A DNA stretch of 5,003 nt from NCBI GenBank assembly GCA_021731205.1, contig JAKFXV010000052.1, forward strand, positions 1 through 5,003. Reading direction: 5' to 3'. The translations under genes and the position numbers were made by a program. The notes beneath the pieces are model-generated. The model had not been told where the DNA came from. It did no database searches and saw nothing but the letters and a program-made list of their open reading frames with translations. This document shows, piece after piece, positions 1-4,945 of this stretch; position 1 is the stretch's first letter, and each line of letters starts with the position of its first letter. This stretch comes from Nocardioides sp. (lineage in GTDB: Bacteria; Actinomycetota; Actinomycetes; Propionibacteriales; Nocardioidaceae).

Positions 1-7
1 TAGCCAT
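1..7 (-). CDS. 5' end of an unidentified gene running off the left edge
   Basis: Only the start codon (ATG, complement of 5-7), one Ala codon and one further base lie in the window, so no function can be given. The start is believable because an AGGAGG Shine-Dalgarno sequence (complement of 13-18) sits five bases upstream, the best ribosome binding site in the window. It lies on the same strand as the oligopeptidase gene, 188 bp downstream of that gene's stop. A transcript shared with ptrB is possible, but the gap is long enough for its own promoter; I could not pick out a convincing -35/-10 pair there. Confidence 0.6.
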
Positions 8-12
8 GAACT

Positions 13-18
13 CCTCCT
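13..18 (-). promoter_or_regulatory. Strong Shine-Dalgarno sequence for the gene leaving the left edge
   Basis: The complement reads GAAGGAGGAGTTC directly before ATG. AGGAGG is a perfect core match to the 16S anti-Shine-Dalgarno sequence, with a five-base spacer. It stands out because ptrB, pxpA and pxpB in the same window have no such site. Confidence 0.65.
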
Positions 19-141
19 TCGCACGCCGCGTCCCCCGTGGGTGCGGCCTACGTCTAGTCCAACGAAGCGGCTGTCGGGAGGATTCCCACCGCGGCGTTGG
101 CGCTTACAACAGAACAGACGCGCTGGAGGGGCGGGGAGTTT

Positions 142-174
142 CCCAGAAGCTCAACTCTCAGGGACTTCTCAGGG
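142..174 (-). terminator. Weak hairpin downstream of ptrB, possible terminator
   Basis: Read on the minus strand, CCC-(TG bulge)-AGAAG pairs with CTTCT-GGG around a loop of about 15 bases, starting some 20 bases after the ptrB stop. There is no U-run behind it (AAACTCCCC follows), so it is at best a weak or Rho-assisted terminator. The rest of 8-195 shows nothing else that I can name. Confidence 0.2.
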
Positions 175-195
175 GTACCCATCGGGGCCAAGCGT

Positions 196-2361
196 CTAGA
201 GCGAGGCGTCGGCCAGGCCCAGGCGGTCGAGGATCCAGGCGAGCGAGAACGCCCGATCGTGCCAGGCCTTGTAGCGTCCCGAGACGCCGCCGTGTCCGGC
301 GGCCATCTCGGTCTTGAGCAAGAAGTCCCGGCGACCGCTCGCGGTGACCCGCAGCTTCGCGATCCACTTGGCTGGCTCCACGTAGAGCACCCGAGTGTCA
401 TTGAGGGAGGTCTCGGCCAGGATGGGGGGATAGTCCTGCGCGACCACGTTGTCGTACGGCGCGTAGGCGCGAATCCACTCGAAGGCATCCGGATCCTGCT
501 CCGGATTGCCCCATTCGTCGTACTCGATGACGGTCAGCGGAAGGCTCGCGTCGAGCATGGTGGTGAGCGTGTCGACGAAGGGAACGGCCGCCACGATGCC
601 GGAGAACAACTCCGGTGCCTGGTTGGCAACGGCGCCCATGAGCAGACCGCCGGCACTGCCACCCTCCGCGACCAGCCGGTCCGGCGTGGCCCACCCGGAC
701 TCGATCAGATGCCGAGCACACGAGATGAAGTCGGAGAAGGTGTTCTGTTTGTGTGCCAGCTTCCCGGTGTCGTACCACCGGCGGCCCAGCTCGCCACCGC
801 CACGCACGTGGGCGATCGCGAACGCTCCGCCGCGCTCGAGCAGTGACAATCGCGCCACCGAGAAGTAGGGATCCATCGACGCTTCATACGCGCCATAGCC
901 GTAGAGGAGCAACGGCAGTGGACGTCCTGGCGCCCGATCACGACGGCACACGAGCGAGATCGGGATCTGCTCGCCGTCGTGACCGGTGGCCCACAGGCGT
1001 CGCTCGAGGTAGTCCTCGGGGTTGAAACCGCCGAGCACGGGCGTGCGCTTGAGCAGCGTCAGCCGACGAGCCGCGACGTCGTAGTCGTAGACCGAGGCAG
1101 GCACGGCCAGCGACGCATAGCCCAGCCGAATCACCGGTTGGTCGAAGCTCGGGTTGGCGCCACTCCCCACGGAGTAGATCTCGGCGTCGAACGCCACCAC
1201 GTAGTCGTCGCCGACTCCCTGGTCCCCGAGTTCGAGGATGCGCAGTTGGGTGAGGCCTTCGCTGCGCTGGTTGATGACGAGGTGACCGGCGAAGGCATCG
1301 ACACTTTCGAGTCGCACGGTTGGGTCGTGAGCGATGAGGGTGGTCCATGCCTCTGGCTCCGTCGGTTCCAGCGGCGCTCGAGACAACTCGAAATCGGCTC
1401 CAGTGAGGTTGTGCAGGACCAGGAAGCAGGCATCCCCTCCGATGATCGCGGGCTCGAGGGCGTACTCCAGCCCTTCGCGTCGCGCGGCGAACCGCCACAG
1501 ACCTCGATCGGGGTCGTCGGCATCGAGGACGTGGTACTCCGTCGTTGTCTTCGAACCAGCCGACACCAGCACGAAGCGGTCGTCGCGACTCCGGCCGACC
1601 CCCACCCAGAACCGTTCGTCGGGCTCGTGGAAGACGAGTTCATCGGTGTCATGAGTGCTGTGCAAGGTGTGACGCCACACCTTGTCCGAGCGCCAGGCGT
1701 CATCGACCGTCGTGTAGTAGAACGAGGAGCCGTCGCGGCTCCAGGTCGCCGACCCTCGAGTGCCGGTGATCTCGTCGGGCAGGAGCGCTCCACTGAGCAG
1801 GTCCTTGACCCGAATCGTGTAGCGCTCGTCGCCGACGACATCTGCGCCGTAGGCCAACAGCCGGCCGTCCGGGCTGACCGAGGAGCCGCCCATGCTGAAG
1901 AACTCGTGGCCTTCGGCCAGCACGTTGAGGTCGAGCAACAGTTCCTCGCCCGGAAGAGCCGCCTCGTCGGGGGAACAGTCCTCCGCGGGCTGGGGAGGGG
2001 TCCAATCGTCTGGCCGCGTGATCGGCACGCGGCACGACGCGCCGTACTCCTTGCCGACGAAGGAGCGGCTGTAGTACCAGTGCTGGCGATTGCGGGTCGG
2101 CACGGACAGGTCGGTCTCTTGGGTGCGCGACCGGATCTCGTCGAACAGGGCGCTGCGCAGCTCGGCGAGATGACTGGTGCGGGACTCGGCGTAGTCGTTC
2201 TCTGCCTCGAGGTAGGCCAGCACCTCGGGGTCCTCCTTGGCGCGCAGCCACTCGTAGTCGTCGATTCGGCTCACGCCGTGGTGGACGGTTTCGACTCGGC
2301 GCTGGGCGGCCAGCGGCGCAACGGGGGCTGGCGTGTCGGACGCTTGTGGGGTGGGCTCCAT
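196..2361 (-). CDS. ptrB: Oligopeptidase B (S9A family serine peptidase)
   Basis: A 721-residue prolyl-oligopeptidase-type peptidase, a normal length for oligopeptidase B, expected to be cytoplasmic; no signal peptide is seen. The family cleaves small peptides after Arg or Lys. The N-terminus carries the family opening HHGVSRIDDYEWLR (27-40), followed by the beta-propeller (about 80-430) that screens out large substrates, then the alpha/beta-hydrolase domain. Catalytic residues visible are Ser569 in GGSAGG, Asp655 in SLNDTRV and His690 in AAGHGG; YGYGAYE (487-493) is the oxyanion region. The segment EYDEWGNP (613-620) and VEPAKWIAKLR (661-671) point to oligopeptidase B rather than prolyl oligopeptidase. 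The ATG at 2361 was chosen because homology begins about 25 residues later; an upstream in-frame ATG at 2493 would add 44 non-homologous residues lying antisense over pxpA. There is no Shine-Dalgarno sequence; a TATCGT -10 lies eight bases upstream, suggesting a leaderless mRNA. Confidence 0.95.
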   Translation of the reverse strand: MEPTPQASDTPAPVAPLAAQRRVETVHHGVSRIDDYEWLRAKEDPEVLAYLEAENDYAESRTSHLAELRSALFDEIRSRTQETDLSVPTRNRQHWYYSRSFVGKEYGASCRVPITRPDDWTPPQPAEDCSPDEAALPGEELLLDLNVLAEGHEFFSMGGSSVSPDGRLLAYGADVVGDERYTIRVKDLLSGALLPDEITGTRGSATWSRDGSSFYYTTVDDAWRSDKVWRHTLHSTHDTDELVFHEPDERFWVGVGRSRDDRFVLVSAGSKTTTEYHVLDADDPDRGLWRFAARREGLEYALEPAIIGGDACFLVLHNLTGADFELSRAPLEPTEPEAWTTLIAHDPTVRLESVDAFAGHLVINQRSEGLTQLRILELGDQGVGDDYVVAFDAEIYSVGSGANPSFDQPVIRLGYASLAVPASVYDYDVAARRLTLLKRTPVLGGFNPEDYLERRLWATGHDGEQIPISLVCRRDRAPGRPLPLLLYGYGAYEASMDPYFSVARLSLLERGGAFAIAHVRGGGELGRRWYDTGKLAHKQNTFSDFISCARHLIESGWATPDRLVAEGGSAGGLLMGAVANQAPELFSGIVAAVPFVDTLTTMLDASLPLTVIEYDEWGNPEQDPDAFEWIRAYAPYDNVVAQDYPPILAETSLNDTRVLYVEPAKWIAKLRVTASGRRDFLLKTEMAAGHGGVSGRYKAWHDRAFSLAWILDRLGLADASL

Positions 2362-2369
2362 GAGAGGCG

Positions 2370-2375
2370 ACGATA
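2370..2375 (-). promoter_or_regulatory. Candidate -10 element of ptrB (leaderless)
   Basis: On the minus strand TATCGT fits the actinobacterial TAnnnT -10 pattern and ends eight bases before the ptrB ATG, so transcription could begin at or within two or three bases of the start codon. No good -35 is visible at the expected place, which would lie inside pxpA codons 3-5. The element shares its TA step with the oppositely directed -10 of pxpA. Confidence 0.45.
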
Positions 2376-2379
2376 GCGT
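2374..2379 (+). promoter_or_regulatory. Candidate -10 element of pxpA (leaderless)
   Basis: TAGCGT fits TAnnnT and is followed by exactly six bases (CGAGGA) before the GTG start at 2386, which places the predicted +1 on the first base of the start codon. The -35 region would fall inside the 5' end of ptrB and shows no clear match. The TAG of this element is also the in-frame stop that fixes the pxpA start. Confidence 0.45.
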
Positions 2380-2385
2380 CGAGGA

Positions 2386-3078
2386 GTGGCCCGGCTGTTC
2401 GTCGACCTCAACGCCGACCTCGGCGAGGAGGTCACCGACGATATGGCGTTGCTGCGCGTCGTCAGCAGCGCGAATGTGGCGTGCGGTTATCACGCAGGGA
2501 CGCGCTCGATCATGCAGGCGGTCTGCGCGGAGGCCGTCCGACGTGGAGTCTCGTTGGGGGCCCAGGTGTCCTACGCCGATCGGGAGGGCTTTGGCCGCCG
2601 CGATCGAGACCTTCCGGTCGACCTACTCGAGCAGCAGGTGGCTGACCAGGTGGGCACGCTGCGTGACATCGCAGTCGCCGAAGGCGGTCAGGTGGTCTAC
2701 GTCAAACCACACGGTGCGCTGTATCACCGGGTCATCCACGACGTCGGTCAGGCCCGAGCCCTGCTCGCTGGCGCTCCCGGTTTGGCAGTGCTCGGGTTTC
2801 CCGGGGCGGTCCTCCTCGCTCAGGCCGAGGCCGCTGGCCGCAGCACCTTCCAGGAGGGCTTCCCCGACCGGGCCTACACCCCGGACGGACTGCTCGCGTC
2901 GCGGGAACTGCCTGGCGCCGTGCTCACCGATCCCGCCCAGATCGCCCGGCGTGCCGTTGTGCTGGCACAAAGCGTGGACTCGGTATGCGTCCACGGTGAC
3001 TCGCCTGGGGCCGTAGCGGCCGCGCTCGCTGTACGACGAGCGCTCGAAGAGGCCGGGCGGGTGCTGAAAGGGCTCTAG
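2386..3078 (+). CDS. pxpA: 5-oxoprolinase subunit A (LamB/YcsF family)
   Basis: 230 residues. With PxpB and PxpC it forms the prokaryotic ATP-dependent 5-oxoprolinase that hydrolyses 5-oxoproline to L-glutamate in the cytoplasm. Family motifs in order: DLNADLGE (7-14), SANVACGYHAG (28-38), GFGRR (68-72), YVKPHGALYH (105-114), DRAYTPDG (161-168), LPGAV (175-179) and CVHGDSP (201-207). The start is forced: the in-frame codon at 2374-2376 is TAG and GTG 2386 is the only start codon after it. GAGG lies only one base before GTG, too close to act as a Shine-Dalgarno site, so leaderless translation is likely. Two oddities: the loop after DLGE is about seven residues shorter than the usual GESFGxWxxGDD form, and the usual GAHPGYPD segment reads GAQVSYAD (58-65). 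I recall a similar form in other actinomycetes but cannot confirm it here. It is divergent from ptrB and separated from pxpBC by 374 bp. Confidence 0.93.
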   Translation: MARLFVDLNADLGEEVTDDMALLRVVSSANVACGYHAGTRSIMQAVCAEAVRRGVSLGAQVSYADREGFGRRDRDLPVDLLEQQVADQVGTLRDIAVAEGGQVVYVKPHGALYHRVIHDVGQARALLAGAPGLAVLGFPGAVLLAQAEAAGRSTFQEGFPDRAYTPDGLLASRELPGAVLTDPAQIARRAVVLAQSVDSVCVHGDSPGAVAAALAVRRALEEAGRVLKGL

Positions 3079-3087
3079 CCGCCGCAT

Positions 3088-3127
3088 CGATTTTCCACAG
3101 CCAAGGACCAAAACCTGTGGAGAATCG
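3088..3127 (+). terminator. Long hairpin just after pxpA, probable terminator or operator dyad
   Basis: CGATTTTCCACAG (3088-3100) faces CTGTGGAGAATCG (3115-3127) across a 14-base loop. In RNA all 13 pairs form (one is G-U); as DNA it is a dyad with one mismatch. It starts nine bases after the pxpA stop, where a terminator would sit, but no U-run follows (GGCGGGATC). Each arm carries the hexamer TCCACA, so the dyad could equally be a protein-binding site; its right arm is also the first unit of the 21-bp repeat that follows. Confidence 0.5.
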
Positions 3128-3178
3128 GGCGGGATCTGTGGACTCCGGGCTTTACTTTGTGGAGGACACGCCGGAATC
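3116..3178 (+). repeat. TGTGGA motif repeated every 21 bp (three direct copies, plus one inverted upstream)
   Basis: TGTGGA begins at 3116, 3137 and 3158, exactly 21 bp apart (two helical turns). An inverted copy, TCCACA, lies at 3094-3099, 22 bp from the first by centre. The bases between the hexamers are not conserved, which points to a phased binding array rather than a decaying sequence duplication. Read as 9-mers on the TCCACA strand they are TTTTCCACA, TTCTCCACA, GAGTCCACA and TCCTCCACA. The first two differ at one position from the actinobacterial DnaA-box consensus TTGTCCACA, the last two at two positions. The binding protein is unknown. Confidence 0.5.
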
Positions 3179-3209
3179 CCGAAATCTCTGAAATCGGACA
3201 CGAAATTCC
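3164..3209 (+). repeat. Short direct repeats GGACACG and GAAAT(C/T) in the pxpA-pxpB gap
   Basis: GGACACG occurs at 3164-3170 and 3196-3202. GAAATC occurs at 3181-3186 and 3190-3195, with a related GAAATT at 3202-3207 and GGAATC at 3173-3178. The stretch is clearly richer in A/T than the flanking genes, as expected of regulatory DNA. The repeats are short and could be partly chance. Confidence 0.3.
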
Positions 3210-3210
3210 C

Positions 3211-3240
3211 TTGCATCCATGGCCTGCGGGCGCGTAGAAC
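3211..3240 (+). promoter_or_regulatory. Weak candidate promoter for the possible structured RNA
   Basis: TTGCAT (3211-3216) and TAGAAC (3235-3240) are separated by 18 bp and resemble -35 and -10 hexamers (about 3/6 and 4/6 matches). A start near 3247 would produce an RNA covering the nested helices at 3265-3383 and ending in the hairpin at 3389-3425. This is a weak call made mainly from its position. Confidence 0.2.
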
Positions 3241-3264
3241 TGTCTTTACCGAAACCCGCAAGGG

Positions 3265-3425
3265 GGCCGGTGACCAGGCAGAAAAGAAGGTCCGTACGCC
3301 GAGGCAACTCGACGCGTGGCTCCGGTGACGGGGGCGGCGGGACCGGGCGATCTGGTTGGTCGGTCGGGCGTCACACACCGGCCAAACCGAGGGGCTCCTG
3401 ATGCTCATACCATCAAGAGCCCCTC
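3265..3425 (+). ncRNA. Candidate structured RNA between pxpA and pxpB
   Basis: Several helices nest within one another. GGCCGGTG (3265-3272) pairs with CACCGGCC (3376-3383). Directly inside it, ACCAG (3273-3277) pairs with CTGGT (3352-3356). Inside that, GGTCC-gta-CGCCG (3289-3301) pairs with CGGCGGGACC (3335-3344), with one three-base bulge. CGAG-GCAA-CTCG (3300-3311) can form a small stem with a GNRA-type tetraloop, overlapping the inner helix by two bases. A strong terminator-like hairpin (3389-3425) begins five bases after the outer helix closes. No known RNA family was recognised. Because pxpB has no Shine-Dalgarno sequence, I favour an independent small RNA over a pxpB leader, though a riboswitch-like leader is not excluded. 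GC-rich DNA gives many chance helices, so confidence is low. Confidence 0.28.
3389..3425 (+). terminator. Strong hairpin upstream of pxpB, probable terminator
   Basis: GAGGGGCTCCTGATG (3389-3403) pairs with CATCAAGAGCCCCTC (3411-3425): 14 of 15 positions match, around a seven-base loop. ACCCTATTT follows, so the U-run is poor, as is common in high-GC bacteria. It would stop transcripts from pxpA or from the possible RNA before pxpB. Its right arm covers the place where the -35 of the pxpB promoter should be, so it could alternatively be an operator. Confidence 0.45.
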
Positions 3426-3439
3426 ACCCTATTTGCGCC

Positions 3440-3445
3440 CATACT
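3440..3445 (+). promoter_or_regulatory. Candidate -10 element of pxpBC (leaderless)
   Basis: CATACT keeps the A at position 2 and T at position 6 of the -10 consensus and lies seven bases before the pxpB ATG. There is no purine-rich Shine-Dalgarno site in the 25 bases upstream. No clear -35 is seen; that position overlaps the right arm of the hairpin at 3389-3425. Confidence 0.4.
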
Positions 3446-3452
3446 TAAGCAC

Positions 3453-4058
3453 ATGCGCGCGCATCCTGTCGGCCCGCGAGCCCTGCTCGTCGAAGTTGCC
3501 TCCCCGGCCGCTGCTCGGTCCCTGGCCGTGTTCTTGCGCCAGGCCTGCCCGGACGTGCAAGACATCGTGCCCGCCGCGGCCACCGTCCTCCTGGACGGCA
3601 TTGCCGATCATGAGCGGGTGGGCGTGGTGTTGAAGCGATGGCAGCCCACGGCGGAGTCGGTGGAAGGGCACGGGCCTGTGCTGCTCGTTCCGACGAGGTA
3701 CGACGGGGCGGACCTGGCGCAGATCGCCGACTCGTGGGGGGTCAGCAGGCGCGAGGTCGTGGAGCGGCATACGAGCATCGAGTTCACGGCGGAGTTCTGT
3801 GGATTCAGCCCCGGTTTCGCCTACCTCGGAGGGCTTCCCGAGCGGTGGGCGATCCCCCGACGGCCGTCGCCACGAACGCGCGTTCCTGCCGGCTCGGTCG
3901 CCATCGGCGGTTCCTGGTGCGCGATCTATCCCCGGGCCTCGCCCGGCGGCTGGTCGATCCTCGGAGTCACTGAGCTCTCGGTCTGGGACCAGTCCCGCAT
4001 CGAGCCGGCCCTGATCACTGCCGGAACGAAGCTTCGCTTCGTGGAGCAGTCGGCGTGA
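3453..4058 (+). CDS. pxpB: 5-oxoprolinase subunit B (KipI-like)
   Basis: 201 residues; the small subunit of the ATP-dependent 5-oxoprolinase, which works with PxpC. The N-terminus PVGPRALLVEVAS (5-17) is the usual family opening. Later motifs are YDGADL (83-88), HT (106-107), GFSPGFAYLGGLP (117-129), PRTRVPAGSVAIGG (140-153) and YPRASPGGWSILG (159-171). The start is secure: the next in-frame codon of note upstream is a TGA at 3399-3401, and no other start codon lies between. It overlaps pxpC by four bases, so the two are translationally coupled. One oddity is GVT at 171-173, where family members usually have GRT. Bacillus KipI is a related inhibitor of the kinase KinA, but the pxpC and pxpA neighbours favour the 5-oxoprolinase role. 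Confidence 0.94.
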   Translation: MRAHPVGPRALLVEVASPAAARSLAVFLRQACPDVQDIVPAAATVLLDGIADHERVGVVLKRWQPTAESVEGHGPVLLVPTRYDGADLAQIADSWGVSRREVVERHTSIEFTAEFCGFSPGFAYLGGLPERWAIPRRPSPRTRVPAGSVAIGGSWCAIYPRASPGGWSILGVTELSVWDQSRIEPALITAGTKLRFVEQSA

Positions 4059-4933
4059 CGCTGACGATCCTGGAACCAGGGCTACTCACGACCGTCCAGG
4101 ACGCCGGACGGCCAGGCTTCGCCCATCTCGGGGTCCCGCGGTCGGGAGCACTCGACCAGGCGGCGGCCGCTCTGGCCAACCGGCTGGTCGGCAATCCCGG
4201 CTCCGCTGCGGTGCTGGAGACCACCCTGCTCGGAGCCCGCATCGGCGTTGACCAGGCCCTCACCTTCGCGGTGACCGGTGCGGAGGCCGAACTACGCGCG
4301 GGTACGGCGAAGGGTGCTCGCCGTCTGCCGTTCGCGGAGGCCTTCACCCTCCCTGCCGGGACCGAACTATGGATCGGTCCCGCAATCCGTGGGGTGCGGA
4401 GCTATCTGGCAGTCACGGGCGGAATCGAGGTGACCCCGGTGTTGGGATCGCGGTCGACCGACACCCTCGCCGAGGTCGGCCCGAGTGTTCTCTCGGCGGG
4501 TTGCGTCCTGCCGGTCGGGGTGGGCACGCTCACGCCTGCGGAAGCCCCGGCGACCGTCGTCCATCACGCCAGGTTGCCGACAGATCCCGCGATCGTGCAC
4601 TTCCACGCGGGCCCTCGGGTCGACTGGTTCCGGTCTGGGAGCCTGCGCCAGCTGAGCGAGTCGGCGTACGTCGTGGCGCCTGAGTCGAGTCGGATCGGGC
4701 TGCGCCTGTCCGGCCCGGCGTTGCGCCGACACCGGGCCCGCCAGGGCGACCTGCCGAGCGAGGGAATGGTGCTGGGAGCCATGCAAGTGCCCCCGGACGG
4801 TCAGCCGGTGGTCTTTCTGCGTGACCACCCGGTGACCGGGGGCTACCCGGTGTTGGCGGTCGTCGACGAAGCCGATCTGGACCTGTGTGCACAACTTCGC
4901 CCCGGGGCCACGGTCCGCTTCGTGCCGGCCTGA
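4055..4933 (+). CDS. pxpC: 5-oxoprolinase subunit C (biotin-dependent carboxyltransferase-like, KipA family)
   Basis: 292 residues, a usual length for the family. It is the larger partner of PxpB in the 5-oxoprolinase complex; the carboxyltransferase-like domain name reflects homology to urea amidolyase and not a biotin reaction. Motifs: LTTVQDAGRPG (11-21), GVPRSGALD (26-34), NRLVGNP (42-48), RSYLAVTGGI (115-124), LGSRSTDTL (130-138), SSRIGLRLSGP (211-221), LPSEGMVLGAMQVPPDGQP (233-251) and HPVTGGYPVLAVV (258-270). All expected motifs are present and the gene appears intact. Translation starts at GTG 4055 inside the pxpB stop (GTGA overlap). The alternative KipA (sporulation-kinase regulator partner) label is not supported by context. 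Confidence 0.94.
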   Translation: MTLTILEPGLLTTVQDAGRPGFAHLGVPRSGALDQAAAALANRLVGNPGSAAVLETTLLGARIGVDQALTFAVTGAEAELRAGTAKGARRLPFAEAFTLPAGTELWIGPAIRGVRSYLAVTGGIEVTPVLGSRSTDTLAEVGPSVLSAGCVLPVGVGTLTPAEAPATVVHHARLPTDPAIVHFHAGPRVDWFRSGSLRQLSESAYVVAPESSRIGLRLSGPALRRHRARQGDLPSEGMVLGAMQVPPDGQPVVFLRDHPVTGGYPVLAVVDEADLDLCAQLRPGATVRFVPA

Positions 4934-4945
4934 GGCGGGACCTCA
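4931..4945. repeat. Small dyad formed by two convergent stop codons
   Basis: TGAGG (4931-4935) and CCTCA (4941-4945) form a perfect 5-bp inverted repeat around CGGGA. The outer three bases of the arms are the stop codon of pxpC and of the convergent minus-strand gene. The stem is too short to be a confident bidirectional terminator. Confidence 0.2.

Noticed and set aside
54..182. 42-codon minus-strand frame between ptrB and the left-edge gene
   Set aside because: No Shine-Dalgarno site or clear promoter precedes it and the peptide matches nothing I recognise; chance is the simpler explanation.
979..2376. Long open frame (about 465 codons) on the plus strand antisense to ptrB
   Set aside because: It lies wholly opposite a strongly conserved peptidase gene, its product is Arg/Val/Gly-rich with no family motif, and long antisense frames are expected in high-GC codon usage. 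The same holds for 97-846.
2361..2493. Longer oligopeptidase start at the in-frame ATG at 2493
   Set aside because: The extra 44 residues have no family homology and would overlap pxpA antisense; the 2361 start matches the family N-terminus and the -10 spacing.
3088..3166. Chromosomal or plasmid replication origin based on DnaA-box-like sequences
   Set aside because: The boxes are imperfect, only four, with no A/T-rich unwinding region and no dnaA, dnaN, rep or par gene nearby.
3219..3401. 60-codon plus-strand frame in the pxpA-pxpB gap
   Set aside because: Product is low-complexity Arg/Gly/Ser-rich, there is no ribosome binding site, and its stop falls inside the terminator-like hairpin. 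It overlaps the candidate RNA. A small basic peptide cannot be excluded.
2623..3408. Minus-strand open frame of 261 codons spanning the whole pxpA-pxpB gap and part of pxpA
   Set aside because: The frame is antisense to conserved pxpA codons, has no recognisable motif and starts in the loop of the 3389-3425 hairpin without a well-spaced ribosome binding site.
3079..3452. tRNA gene, insertion sequence or attachment site filling the gap
   Set aside because: No T-loop signature or cloverleaf, no terminal inverted repeats shared by the two edges, and no duplicated target site was seen.
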